Shown here: positions 36,416 to 44,770 of the stretch, one piece after another
Position numbering within the stretch: the first letter of the stretch is position 1
Layout of the letters: each line of letters opens with the position of its first letter
Source of the DNA: Elusimicrobiales bacterium
Lineage (GTDB): Bacteria; Elusimicrobiota; Elusimicrobia; Elusimicrobiales; Elusimicrobiaceae
Assembly (NCBI GenBank): GCA_041651175.1
Contig: JBAZJT010000011.1
Span: 1-64,000 of the forward strand
Direction of reading: 5' to 3'
Length of the DNA: 64,000 bases
Translations under genes and position numbers: made by a program
The notes under the pieces: generated by a model
Seen by the model: only the letters and a program-made list of their open reading frames with translations
What the model was told of the DNA's origin: nothing
Database searches by the model: none

Positions 36416-36605
36416 GGTTTATGGCTAATGCGAGATTGATTTTATCCTCTATTCCGTCAAGAGGCTGTCTGAGCGGCAAAACACCAAGCAAAACAGCTTC
36501 TTCGCGCATAGCCTCGTAAATTCTGATGTTCCGCCCGTAATCCGGCGGAGACAGGCGCATGATGTCGTCGTCCAGTTTCCGCAGCAGATGGGGGTTTCGT
36601 ATCAC
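36381..36605 (-). CDS. small partner protein of the nucleotidyltransferase
   Basis: A 74-aa, probably helical protein (HLLRKLDDDIMRLSP, NIRIYEAMREEAVLLG, GIEDKINLALAINHV) with no domain I recognise. Its last 35 nt overlap the NTase gene, so the two are coupled. The pairing resembles two-gene toxin-antitoxin or NTase/partner modules, but this is inference. Confidence 0.65.
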   Translation of the reverse strand: MIRNPHLLRKLDDDIMRLSPPDYGRNIRIYEAMREEAVLLGVLPLRQPLDGIEDKINLALAINHVSGTARQNSR

Positions 36606-36617
36606 ACCGTCATTCTA

Positions 36618-37310
36618 TCATTTATCCAGATACGGCGCGAATACGCGGGCGAGGTCCCTGACGCTCAGCGACACGTCCGCCATCACCATCGCAAACACAT
36701 CCAGATTGACCAGGGAGTTGATTACGGAATCTTTTTCGGCGGCGCCGCGGATACGCTCGGCGAAATCGCGGTTGACGGAGCGTATATCGTCGTACATGCT
36801 GACCAGTTTCTGCAGTTCCCAGTCCGGGCACAGCCCCTCTTTCATCCTGAAATACTGCGCGCCCATGTACATGGTGAAAACGCGGTAAACCGTCTCCTCC
36901 ACGGTTGAAAACGGCAGATGATACATCGCCATGGGCTTTAGCTTGTCCATCACCGGGCAGCCGCTGGAGGACATGTATATGCCCAGCAGCGAGTAAAGCC
37001 CTTCGTTGAGCGAGGCCGCCTTTGTTACCGTGCGCGCGGAACTGGCCACGGAGACATACGCGCTGGCGCAGGACATTATCTCGCCGAAATCCGCCACCAG
37101 CCGGGAGATATTGGCCGCTATCGGGCAATGACTTGTGTAGCGCGAATCCAGCGGGCAGTTCCGGCATTTGCGGTATTCCAGCAGCGTCCACGGCGGCGGG
37201 TCCGGCGCATCATCCTCCTGAACCACCAGCAGGGTGGCGGGGTCTATGGAAACGTGGAATTCCTTGGTGCGCCCGTCATCCAGCTTAAAGGTATATTTCC
37301 AATTCTGCAT
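36618..37310 (-). CDS. uncharacterised protein with Cys cluster
   Basis: A 230-aa cytoplasmic protein, not recognised by function. The first ~75 residues form a small beta-rich region ending in ECRKC-like YRKCRNCPL followed by HCPIA, which may bind metal. The rest is helical, with CPVMDKLKPMAMYHLPFS and TVYRVFTMYMGAQYF. The ATG at 37310 overlaps the stop of the upstream esterase gene (TGATG), so a longer N-terminal extension is rejected. Coupling suggests a link to that exported enzyme. Confidence 0.6.
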   Translation of the reverse strand: MQNWKYTFKLDDGRTKEFHVSIDPATLLVVQEDDAPDPPPWTLLEYRKCRNCPLDSRYTSHCPIAANISRLVADFGEIMSCASAYVSVASSARTVTKAASLNEGLYSLLGIYMSSSGCPVMDKLKPMAMYHLPFSTVEETVYRVFTMYMGAQYFRMKEGLCPDWELQKLVSMYDDIRSVNRDFAERIRGAAEKDSVINSLVNLDVFAMVMADVSLSVRDLARVFAPYLDK

Positions 37311-38782
37311 CAATGCCCCCCGAACTTGTCCACCGAGGCGGATATTTCCACCCGCTCCGAATCCGCCAGCACCGGCCTGCCGGCTGTATCCTCTCCGGAG
37401 GCGTCCTTTTCCGCCCGCGCCCACGAGCCGAGCGTGAATTTGAAAGTCCCGCCCGCGCCGCGCGGCAGCTTCACCGAACCGCGGTACAGCCGCCGGTTGG
37501 CCGAATCGCGCGACAGTTCCACGGCGTCGGCCTTCCAGGAGCCGAACTGCGGCAGGCTGCCGGAGACAAAAACCCGCGTCCCCGCCGGCAGCCCCGGCGG
37601 CGCGATTAAGCGGAAAGACACGGCGCTTTCCGCCGGAACCGTTTTTTTCAGCAGCACCTGCGCCGAAAACGGCTGCCCCTCATACTGCGCGGACAAAATC
37701 ACCGGCCCCGGCTCCGCGCCGTGCGCCAGGCGGAAAACCCCTCCGTCCCGCACGAAATAAGGCGGGGACGATCTGGCCGTCGGCGGGATATAATCCGCCT
37801 CAAGCCCGCCGGCAAAGGAAAGCCGCGCGCTCAGCAGCACGGTCTCCGGCATCAGGTTTTTAACGCCCGCCTCCGCGGAGCTGGCCGCAGGTTTAAGCGA
37901 GACCAGCCGCATATCCTCCCCGCCGAAAAACCAGCGCAGCGGACGGGAAAGGCGGCGCGCAAGCCCGCGCTCGCCGTAAACGCCGGAGCGGTCCGCATAA
38001 GCAAGCAGGTTTTTTCCGTAGACCAGCTTGTCCAGCAGCGCGACTTCAACGGCGGCCATTTCCACCGGGCCGGACATGATGCCCCTGCCGTATTCGCCCT
38101 CCAGCAAGCTGGCGTCAATCCATATTTTCACCTCCGGCGGGAAAGAGCCGCTCAGGACGGCGGATAGGCCGGCGGCATCCAGCTTGGGGGAAAGCGCGGC
38201 GCAGTTCAAAAACCCGCCGCGCGACGCCATATACAGCGCCGCCGCCCCCGAGGAAAACGCGCCGGCCACGGCCCGGCTGCCAGCCCCCGGCAGGGCGCGG
38301 TAATTGGTTTCTATATAAGGAATTAAATCACGCGACAGGAATTCCGCATAAGCCTTCGCTCCGCCGGAGCTTGCGCCGACCGCGAAATCCCCGGAGGAAG
38401 CCGGGTCTATTCCCACGGCCAGCGCCTTGCCGGCGCCGCCTCTGGCGCGCAGCTCCGCCATAACACCGGAGACGGGGACATAAGGCTCTTTTCCCGGCCA
38501 GGAAAATATCCTAATTCCGGGGAAATACACCGTTGGATAGCTTTCCCGCGACCCGTCGTATCCCTCCGGCAGCAGCACTCGCACGGTGCGCGTTCCGCCC
38601 AGTGCCGGAGAATAAAAGCGGGTGATGGTGTTCATGTCGCCGCGCTCGTATATATGCAGCCCGGAAAATGCGTCCGGTTTGGGGCGCGGCGCCAGCACGT
38701 TTTCGGATTGAGGCTGCGCCGCCAGCAGAGGTTGCACGGCAAGCGCAGACAGGAGCCATATGAATATAAAAAACAGCCGCAT
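37310..38782 (-). CDS. secreted esterase (esterase D/Fes-like) with C-terminal CBM20-like domain
   Basis: Signal peptide (MRLFFIFIWLLSALAVQPLLA), then an alpha/beta-hydrolase domain (~45-260) with LPEGYDGSRESYPTVYF, the nucleophile elbow GAFSSGAA, and FLSRDLIPYIETNYR. A middle beta domain follows (~260-380). The last ~100 residues resemble a starch-binding CBM20/CBM48 domain: VFVSGSLPQFGSW and FKFTLGSWARAEKDASG. This suggests de-esterification of, or attachment to, an alpha-glucan. No strong ribosome-binding site is seen. Confidence 0.75.
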   Translation of the reverse strand: MRLFFIFIWLLSALAVQPLLAAQPQSENVLAPRPKPDAFSGLHIYERGDMNTITRFYSPALGGTRTVRVLLPEGYDGSRESYPTVYFPGIRIFSWPGKEPYVPVSGVMAELRARGGAGKALAVGIDPASSGDFAVGASSGGAKAYAEFLSRDLIPYIETNYRALPGAGSRAVAGAFSSGAAALYMASRGGFLNCAALSPKLDAAGLSAVLSGSFPPEVKIWIDASLLEGEYGRGIMSGPVEMAAVEVALLDKLVYGKNLLAYADRSGVYGERGLARRLSRPLRWFFGGEDMRLVSLKPAASSAEAGVKNLMPETVLLSARLSFAGGLEADYIPPTARSSPPYFVRDGGVFRLAHGAEPGPVILSAQYEGQPFSAQVLLKKTVPAESAVSFRLIAPPGLPAGTRVFVSGSLPQFGSWKADAVELSRDSANRRLYRGSVKLPRGAGGTFKFTLGSWARAEKDASGEDTAGRPVLADSERVEISASVDKFGGH

Positions 38783-39117
38783 TTGTCAATGCTACAAAAT
38801 TTGACGATATTCTGTCCGAATAAGCCCTGAAAACGGCTCTTCTCCGGCAAGTTGTGAACAGGTTTTAGCAGTAACCCCTTTAGATGAGGCAAATTACGGC
38901 GCAAGCCGGTCCTTTCTCTTTTCTCCGACGGAGTTTCGTCAGAGGCAGAGACGGACGGGGGCTGCTTGCGCCACAGGCGCGGACGCGGTTATCCACAGTT
39001 TTGGTCTGGTTATCCACAGCCCTTCAGGCCTGCGCCGGTTTTTCGCCGGAAACCGCCCTTTCAACACTATAATCCACAGGTTATCAACAGGTGTGAACAT
39101 CACAGGAGATTTGCGGG
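38783..39117. other. 335-nt gene-free gap containing a DnaA-box cluster
   Basis: No credible gene is present. Two perfect DnaA boxes TTATCCACA (38989-38997 and 39010-39018, 21 bp apart) and two one-mismatch boxes (TAATCCACA 39070-39078; TTATCAACA 39081-39089, 11 bp apart), all in the same direction, lie within ~100 bp. The spacing is near two and one helical turns. It could be oriC, a DnaA-titration site, or a DnaA-controlled promoter. No dnaA, dnaN or rpmH is in the window. Confidence 0.7.
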
Positions 39118-40410
39118 TTACAACCCTTTTTTTATGGCTTCCACGGCGCGCAGGCAGGAGAGGCGCGCCGCCTCGTCAGTCTCAGTTTCCGCGACCTTTT
39201 GCAGAACAGGCAGGACTTTGCGCAGCCGGTCAAATGAGGATTGCGGATCGGCGTAAAACATAGCCGCCTGCGGCATAAGCAAATGGTCCGCCATCATGCC
39301 CAAAGCCTCGCAGCCGCCCGTTCTGGCGGAGGGGGATTTGGACGCCAGCGCGCGCTGCAGCCTGTCAACCGCGGGGCCGCCCATCCAGGCAAGCGCGGCG
39401 GCGCACTGGCGGACAGCGGACGATTCCCCGCCCAGACATTCGAACAGCGGCTCCAGCGCGGGAACGCCAATTCCTCCCAGCGCCTGCGCCGCGGCATAGG
39501 CCGTTTTCCCGTCCGGGGATTCAAGCATTTTCATCAAATCCGGAACCGCTTCGGCGGCTTTTTCGCCCATTTCGCCAAGCACAAGCGCGCACACCGCGCG
39601 CAATTGCGGGTCCGGGTCGGAAAGCGCGGGACGCAGCAGCGCGGCGGTTTTTTTGCCTTCGGGGTCAAGCTGCTCCAGCGCGGCGCGGGCGGTCTGCTCG
39701 TCGTAGCGGAACAGCCCGGCGATATCGCGCGCGGAGGTCTTTTCCGGCTTTTCCGGGAACATGAAAGCCAGCGCCGCCGCCGTCCAGCCGCGCAGCCTCG
39801 GGTCGGCGTCCTTGAGCAGCGGGGAAATTTTGTCCTGCGCGCCGCGCGCGGCGGGGCCCATCCGGGTAAGCAGCCAGGCCGCTATAAGCCTGTTGGCAGT
39901 ATTATCGCCGGAAGCGAAAATTTTCCCCAGCGGCGCCGCATATTCGGGATACTGCGCGACGAAAGGCGACAGCGCGGCAGCGGCGGCAGCGGCCTCCTCG
40001 GCGGCGGATGCGGAGCGGAACATCTCCCAAAGTTCCGCGCGGCGGGGCTGGGCGGCTCCCAGCCTGTCCAGGGCCTGCGCGGCAAGTATGCGCGACTGCG
40101 CGTCCGGCTGAATCTTTCTGTCCAGCCCGCGCGCAAGGCAGGAAGACAGTTCGTCTTTCCCCGCGCCGGAAAGCGCGGCGGCGCGCTCAAGCCCGCTCTG
40201 CCGGACGGCTTCGGAGCTTGAAACCATATCCGCATACAATCCGCCGCAAAGCGCGGTTGAAACGGAAACAACCTGCGCCGCAGCGGTGGAACCCGCCGTT
40301 GCGGGATCCCCGCCGGCGGCGCGGCAAATCCCGGACGGCAGCGCCGCAAGCAGCGCCGCCGCGCATATCCCGCAAAAACGCCGCCCCGCATGACCGGACA
40401 AATGTCTCAT
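39118..40410 (-). CDS. exported HEAT-repeat protein
   Basis: 430 aa, starting at an ATG preceded by GGAGG. A signal peptide ending ICRAA is followed by HEAT-type repeats throughout, with motifs such as LIAAWLLTRMG, DPDPQLRAVCALVLGEMG and TAYAAAQALGGIG. Probably a periplasmic or surface scaffold. It lies 18 nt after the Sel1 gene and is likely in the same operon. Confidence 0.8.
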   Translation of the reverse strand: MRHLSGHAGRRFCGICAAALLAALPSGICRAAGGDPATAGSTAAAQVVSVSTALCGGLYADMVSSSEAVRQSGLERAAALSGAGKDELSSCLARGLDRKIQPDAQSRILAAQALDRLGAAQPRRAELWEMFRSASAAEEAAAAAAALSPFVAQYPEYAAPLGKIFASGDNTANRLIAAWLLTRMGPAARGAQDKISPLLKDADPRLRGWTAAALAFMFPEKPEKTSARDIAGLFRYDEQTARAALEQLDPEGKKTAALLRPALSDPDPQLRAVCALVLGEMGEKAAEAVPDLMKMLESPDGKTAYAAAQALGGIGVPALEPLFECLGGESSAVRQCAAALAWMGGPAVDRLQRALASKSPSARTGGCEALGMMADHLLMPQAAMFYADPQSSFDRLRKVLPVLQKVAETETDEAARLSCLRAVEAIKKGL

Positions 40411-40428
40411 AAAATCCTCCGTAAAGCC

Positions 40429-42693
40429 CTATCTTGCGCCTGCCGCGCGCCGCCGCGCCAGTTCCGCTTCCGCCGGCTTGTAGCCCGCTGCGGCGGATTG
40501 TTCCAGCAAATTCAGGCATTCCTCCCGCGACGCGGAGGCGGCTTCGCCGTTGCACTTCATCATGCCGAGCTGATACCGCGCCTTCGGGCTTGAGGACGCG
40601 GCCCTGCCGTACCAGCGCGCGGCCTCGCCGGTATCGCGCAGTCCGCCCAGCCCCTTATAGAATATATCGCCCAGCATCTCCTGCGCCCACGGCTGGCCGG
40701 CTTGCGCCGCGCGGCGCGCCAGCAGCGCGGCCCGCGCGTAATTGCGCGCGGCAAACGCCGCCTCGGCCTCGCCGGCCTCGTCCGGACGGCGGCACGGGGC
40801 GGGCTGCCTGAGCCCGCAATCCGCTTTATTGCTGAAATATCCGTTCTTCACCCCTTCCGCAGGGGGGGCTGTCTCCCCGGCGCAGAACGATTTCCGCTTC
40901 ACGGCGCCATGCTCCGCCGCAACACGCGGTTTTGCGCGGGCGGGCGCGGCGACCTTTTCCTCCGGGCGGGAATGCCGCGCAAAAACGCGCTCCGGCGCAA
41001 CGGCGGCTGGCGGCGCGGCTGCCGCCGGTTTTGGAACGACCGCAACAGCGGGAACGGCGGGCCGGACCGCCGGGATATCGCGCTCCGGCTTTCTGTCTGT
41101 TTCCGGCGCGGGTTTACGCACGGGTTCAATCTTTACCGCCGCTGCCGGAGCAACCCGCACCGGCGGCAGTTCGGAGTATTTCAGGGCGACTATGGCCGCA
41201 GCCGGAACGCTTGCATACTTAAGCGCGGCAATGTCAGGCCGCGTTTCGCGGGGCTGTTTCACAACCGGCGCAACGCGCGGCGCGGCGGTTTCGGCATATC
41301 TCAGCGCGGTTATCTGACGCGCCGCTTCCGGCGCATGCGCGGTTTTGGCGGCAACCGCCGCAACCGCGGGTTTGCCGGAATATGAAAGCGAAACTATGCC
41401 GGCGCGCGGTTTCGGAATTGCAGCGTTTTTTGGCGCGGCATAGCGCACCGAAACAACGGAAGGCGGGGCAGCCTGCGCCGGCGCAGCCGCCGCAAGAAAC
41501 CTAAGGGAGACAACAACCAGTTCCGGCGGCCTGACGCCGGAGGCGTATTCAAGCGCGGCGATTGCCGGCGCGCTATAGCGCAGGGCGGTTATACCGGCTT
41601 GCGGCGAATGCGGCGGCGGGCCGGCTGTGCGGGACGGTTTGTCCGCATACTTCAGTCCGGCTATGCGGACTTCCGGGCCGCAGACGTATCTAAGAGCGGC
41701 TATTGAAGGCGCCGCCGCCGCATATTTCAGCGCGGTTACCAAAGGCGCAGGCTGCTTCGCTGTTGCGGGCGCGGGTTTTTCCGGCACGGACGGTTCCATG
41801 TATTTGAGAGAGGCTATGACAACACCCGGCCCCTCCTGATATTTCAATCCGGCAATGCGGACAACCGGCCTGCTTCCACCGGCATACCTGACGGATACGA
41901 CTGAAGACTCCGCCGCATATTTCAGCGCGGTTACTATCCGCCCCGGCGGCGCGGCGGAAACGTCCGGGCCGGGCTGCTTCCTGGAAGGAAGGGAGCAAAG
42001 CTCGCGCAGCGGCAGGGAAGGCGCAACGTCGGGGTTGCGCCTCGGCGGCGACTGCGCCAGGTAGGAGTTCAGCTTTCTTCTGGCGCGGGCAAGCTCGCGC
42101 GGGGTCATCTGCGCCTCAACCTGACGCAGCGCAATGCGGGCGGTGGGGAAATTTTCCGCGCTGGCCGCCAGCCATTTCCACGCCTCGGCGTAGTCGCGGC
42201 GCAGCGCCTCGCCGTTGTAGTATTCCACGCCCAGATTGTACTGCGCCATCGGGTTGCCGTTGGCGGCGGCCCTGCGGTTCCACCTGACGCATTCCGCCAG
42301 GTCGCGCGGCACCACGCCGCCCTCGCAATAAAGCAGCCCGAGGTTGACCTGCGCCGTCTCGTAACCCTGCTCCGCCGCCTTGCGGTACCAGCCAAGCGCC
42401 TGCCGGTAATCCGGCGCGCCCCCCGCGGCGGAGCCGTAAATCTCGCCCAGCAGATTCTGGGCGGAGGCGCAGCCGCTCTCCGCCAGAGGCAGGGCCAGCG
42501 ACAGGGCCCTCTCCCTCTCGCCGGACAAAAAGGAGTCCCGCGCCGCGTTCACAAGGTCCGGCACGGCGGACGGGGCCTGTTCCTGCCGCGCGGCAAGCTC
42601 CGGCTGGGGCTGGGAAATCAGCCGCCAGGCCGACAGCACCAGCAGCGCGCCGCCGGCAACGGCGGAAGATATGACTATAACTCGCCTTCTCAC
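40429..42693 (-). CDS. Sel1-repeat protein with 15-copy xALKY motif array
   Basis: 754 aa, function unknown. GTG start, then a membrane anchor (~5-25). Residues ~50-190 hold Sel1-like repeats (AQNLLGEIYG, AQVNLGLLYCEGG, AQYNLGVEYYNGE). Residues 250-510 hold a Pro/Ala-rich region with 15 copies of a six-residue motif of the type (I/V)xA(L/V)(K/R)Y, for example IVTALKY, VVSVRY, RIAGLKY. A Pro/Ala/Lys linker leads to two or three further Sel1 repeats (~640-745, AQEMLGDIFYKG). The putative -10 (TATACT) ends 6 nt before the GTG. Anchor plus TPR-like ends suggests an envelope scaffold; the motif array is not a family I know. Confidence 0.8.
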   Translation of the reverse strand: MRRRVIVISSAVAGGALLVLSAWRLISQPQPELAARQEQAPSAVPDLVNAARDSFLSGERERALSLALPLAESGCASAQNLLGEIYGSAAGGAPDYRQALGWYRKAAEQGYETAQVNLGLLYCEGGVVPRDLAECVRWNRRAAANGNPMAQYNLGVEYYNGEALRRDYAEAWKWLAASAENFPTARIALRQVEAQMTPRELARARRKLNSYLAQSPPRRNPDVAPSLPLRELCSLPSRKQPGPDVSAAPPGRIVTALKYAAESSVVSVRYAGGSRPVVRIAGLKYQEGPGVVIASLKYMEPSVPEKPAPATAKQPAPLVTALKYAAAAPSIAALRYVCGPEVRIAGLKYADKPSRTAGPPPHSPQAGITALRYSAPAIAALEYASGVRPPELVVVSLRFLAAAAPAQAAPPSVVSVRYAAPKNAAIPKPRAGIVSLSYSGKPAVAAVAAKTAHAPEAARQITALRYAETAAPRVAPVVKQPRETRPDIAALKYASVPAAAIVALKYSELPPVRVAPAAAVKIEPVRKPAPETDRKPERDIPAVRPAVPAVAVVPKPAAAAPPAAVAPERVFARHSRPEEKVAAPARAKPRVAAEHGAVKRKSFCAGETAPPAEGVKNGYFSNKADCGLRQPAPCRRPDEAGEAEAAFAARNYARAALLARRAAQAGQPWAQEMLGDIFYKGLGGLRDTGEAARWYGRAASSSPKARYQLGMMKCNGEAASASREECLNLLEQSAAAGYKPAEAELARRRAAGAR
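41176..41937 (-). repeat. array of degenerate xALKY peptide repeats
   Basis: The aromatic residue of each copy falls at protein positions 259, 270, 285, 299, 324, 336, 349, 373, 383, 399 (Phe), 418, 438, 466, 493 and 506. Spacing is irregular (10-28 residues) and the DNA is not strictly periodic, so this is a selected peptide motif and not a recent tandem duplication. Confidence 0.85.
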
Positions 42694-42723
42694 CCCTCAA
42701 GTATATTAAATACGGCCCGCCAT

Positions 42724-42751
42724 TTGACACGGCGCCTCCGGATTGTATAGA
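42724..42751 (+). promoter_or_regulatory. promoter of the DUF134-NifX operon
   Basis: TTGACA (42724-42729), a 16-bp spacer and TATAGA (42746-42751). The expected start of transcription, near 42758, lies inside the palindrome at 42756-42777. Confidence 0.75.
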
Positions 42752-42755
42752 CTGC

Positions 42756-42777
42756 GTTATTGGCATACGCCAATAAC
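42756..42777. promoter_or_regulatory. palindromic operator
   Basis: A perfect inverted repeat with 9-bp arms (GTTATTGGC / GCCAATAAC) and a 4-bp centre (ATAC). It covers the predicted transcription start and ends 4 bp before the DUF134 gene start. Its place suggests a repressor site, perhaps for the DUF134 protein itself. It also lies between divergent genes. Confidence 0.75.
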
Positions 42778-42781
42778 AATC

Positions 42782-43201
42782 ATGCCCAGACCGCACAAAT
42801 GCCGCAGAATCCGCTTTGCGCCGAAGGCTTTCTATTTCAAGCCCGCCGGCATACCCGCGCCGGAACTGGAACAGGTAACCCTCACCCTGGACGAGACTGA
42901 GGCGCTGCGGCTTGCCGACCATATGGGCCAGGAGCAGGAAAAAGCCGCCGCCGGCATGCGAGTGTCGCGGCAGACTTTTGGCAACATACTGCGCTCCGCC
43001 AGGGGCAAGGCAGCCGACTGCCTGGTTAACGGCAAAGCGCTCCGTATAGAAGGGGGGAAAGTCGTTCTGCTATGCGGATGCAAAGGGAACAGGCGCGCTG
43101 GCGGCTTATGCGGCCAAAGGCTCGGGCAACGCGCATGCGCCGGGCGGATTTCGGAGGGGCCGCGCACGCGGCCAAAACGGCATAGAAACAGGAGAACATA
43201 A
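42782..43201 (+). CDS. DUF134 (UPF0251) putative DNA-binding protein
   Basis: 139 aa. It opens with MPRPHKCRRIRF, typical of the family, followed by LTLDETEALRLADHMG and a sigma-70 region-4-like helix-turn-helix (AAAGMRVSRQTFGNIL). A cysteine-containing, basic tail follows (LLCGCKGN...). Proteins of this family often sit beside NifX-like genes, as here. It probably autoregulates through the palindrome just upstream. Confidence 0.85.
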   Translation: MPRPHKCRRIRFAPKAFYFKPAGIPAPELEQVTLTLDETEALRLADHMGQEQEKAAAGMRVSRQTFGNILRSARGKAADCLVNGKALRIEGGKVVLLCGCKGNRRAGGLCGQRLGQRACAGRISEGPRTRPKRHRNRRT

Positions 43202-43202
43202 A

Positions 43203-43580
43203 ATGAAAATCTGCATTCCGACGGAAACCAGAGACGGCCTGAAAGCCAGGGTATACGGCCATTTCGGCAGCGCGCCGTATTTCACGCTCTGCGACAGCGA
43301 AACCCGCCGCTGCGAGATAATAGACAACGGCGACCGGCAGCACGTCCACGGCATGTGCGACCCGCTTAAGGCGGTGGGCAATGCGAAACCCGACGCCGTC
43401 ATCGCCGGCGGCATAGGAATGGGAGCGATCCGCGGGCTTAACGCCGCCGGGATAAAAGTCTATATCAGCCGCGAGGACACCGTTGAAACCGCCGTGGAGG
43501 CCGTCAAGTCAGGCAAGCTCCGGGAAGCGGACGCCGCCTCGGCCTGCGGCCATCATGGCGGGCATGGATGCCAGCACTGA
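43203..43580 (+). CDS. NifX/NifB-like iron-molybdenum cofactor-binding-fold protein
   Basis: 125 aa, with a GGAGAACATAAA leader. MKICIPTETRDGLKARVYGHFGSAPYF and AGGIGMGAIRGLNAAGIKVY are hallmarks of the dinitrogenase Fe-Mo cofactor-binding domain. The tail is Cys/His-rich (CGHHGGHGCQH), suggesting metal binding. No nif genes are nearby, so the role is in general Fe-S or metal handling and not nitrogen fixation. It lies one base downstream of the DUF134 stop. Confidence 0.88.
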   Translation: MKICIPTETRDGLKARVYGHFGSAPYFTLCDSETRRCEIIDNGDRQHVHGMCDPLKAVGNAKPDAVIAGGIGMGAIRGLNAAGIKVYISREDTVETAVEAVKSGKLREADAASACGHHGGHGCQH

Positions 43581-43664
43581 TTCCCGCATAACCGCTGTCT
43601 CCGCCTGTTCGTCCACCGCCGGGCGCCGGGAATTTGCTATTTTATAGGCTGGCAAGGAGGTTCC

Positions 43665-44765
43665 ATGGCGGCAAAACGGATAGGCATTCTGACCGGCGGG
43701 GGCGACTGCCCCGGCCTTAACGCCGTGGTGCGCGCGGCGGCAAAATCGGCGCATAAACGCGGCTGGCAGGTGGTCGGCTTCCTGGACGGCTACGCCGGGC
43801 TGGTTGAAGACCGGCACAGGGAAATCGGCGACGACGCAGTCTCCGGCATACTGGCGCGGGGGGGGACGATACTGGGCACCAGCAATATCGCCAACCCGTT
43901 CTCCTATTCGCTGCCGCCTTACGGCTCGCCTGAAAAACCGGCGGACATGTCGGACCGGGCGCTGGAGGTTTTCAAAAAGAACTCGCTGGACGCGCTTATC
44001 GCCATCGGCGGGGACGGCACGCTCTCAATCGCGCTGAAGCTGCTCAAAAAAGGAATTCCCGTGGCGGGGGTGCCCAAAACCATAGACAACGACCTTGCCG
44101 CAACCGACGTTACCTTCGGCTTTGATTCCGCTCTTGCCGTAGCCACCGACGCCGTGGACAAGCTGCACACCACCGCCGAATCCCATCACCGCGTGATGAT
44201 TTTGGAAACCATGGGCCGCTACGCCGGCTGGATAGCGCTGCGCGCCGGCATAGCCGGCGGCGGCGACATCATACTGCTGCCGGAAATACCCTACTGCGCC
44301 GAGGAGCTTTGCGCGGCGGTGCATGCGCGCATGGCGCGCGGGAAGCATTTCAGCATAGTGGTGGCATCCGAGGGCGCGGCGGACGAGTCGGGAAAGCTTA
44401 CGGTAGCCTCCACCGTCAAAGGCTCCACCGACCCGCTGCGGCTGGGCGGGATAGGCTATAAGATTGCCGACACTATTTCCGGGCAATGCGGCACCGAGGC
44501 CCGCGTGGTGGTGCTGGGACATTTGCAGCGGGGCGGCACCCCCACCGCTTATGACCGCTGGCTGGCCACCCGCTTCGGCGCGCATGCGGCGGAAATGATA
44601 GCCCTGGGCAAAACCGGGCGCATGGCGCGGCTGCGCGGCACCGGCGTGGACGATGTCTCCATAGAGGAAGCCGTGTCAAAGCTGCGCCGCGTGGACCCGT
44701 CCGGAGAGGAAGTCCGGGCCGCGCTGGATGTGGGCACGAGCTTTGCCAGCAGGACGGTGAAATAG
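43665..44765 (+). CDS. pfkA: 6-phosphofructokinase
   Basis: Commits fructose-6-phosphate to glycolysis. Motifs: GILTGGGDCPGLNAVVR, IGGDGT (Gly at 118), PKTIDNDL (Lys at 138) and ETMGRYAGWIAL. Gly after GGD suggests ATP as donor, as PPi enzymes have Asp there, while Lys in PKTIDND is typical of PPi-dependent and group III enzymes. The donor is therefore most likely ATP but needs testing. Ribosome-binding site AAGGAGG is present. 366 aa, normal for group III. Confidence 0.93.
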   Translation: MAAKRIGILTGGGDCPGLNAVVRAAAKSAHKRGWQVVGFLDGYAGLVEDRHREIGDDAVSGILARGGTILGTSNIANPFSYSLPPYGSPEKPADMSDRALEVFKKNSLDALIAIGGDGTLSIALKLLKKGIPVAGVPKTIDNDLAATDVTFGFDSALAVATDAVDKLHTTAESHHRVMILETMGRYAGWIALRAGIAGGGDIILLPEIPYCAEELCAAVHARMARGKHFSIVVASEGAADESGKLTVASTVKGSTDPLRLGGIGYKIADTISGQCGTEARVVVLGHLQRGGTPTAYDRWLATRFGAHAAEMIALGKTGRMARLRGTGVDDVSIEEAVSKLRRVDPSGEEVRAALDVGTSFASRTVK

Positions 44766-44770
44766 ACGCA

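Noticed and set aside
38884..39072. 62-codon frame across the DnaA-box region
   Set aside because: No ribosome-binding site, biased composition, and it runs over the repeated DnaA boxes.
43203..43580. Part of a nitrogen-fixation cluster
   Set aside because: NifX-fold proteins with a DUF134 partner occur widely without nif genes, and none is seen here.
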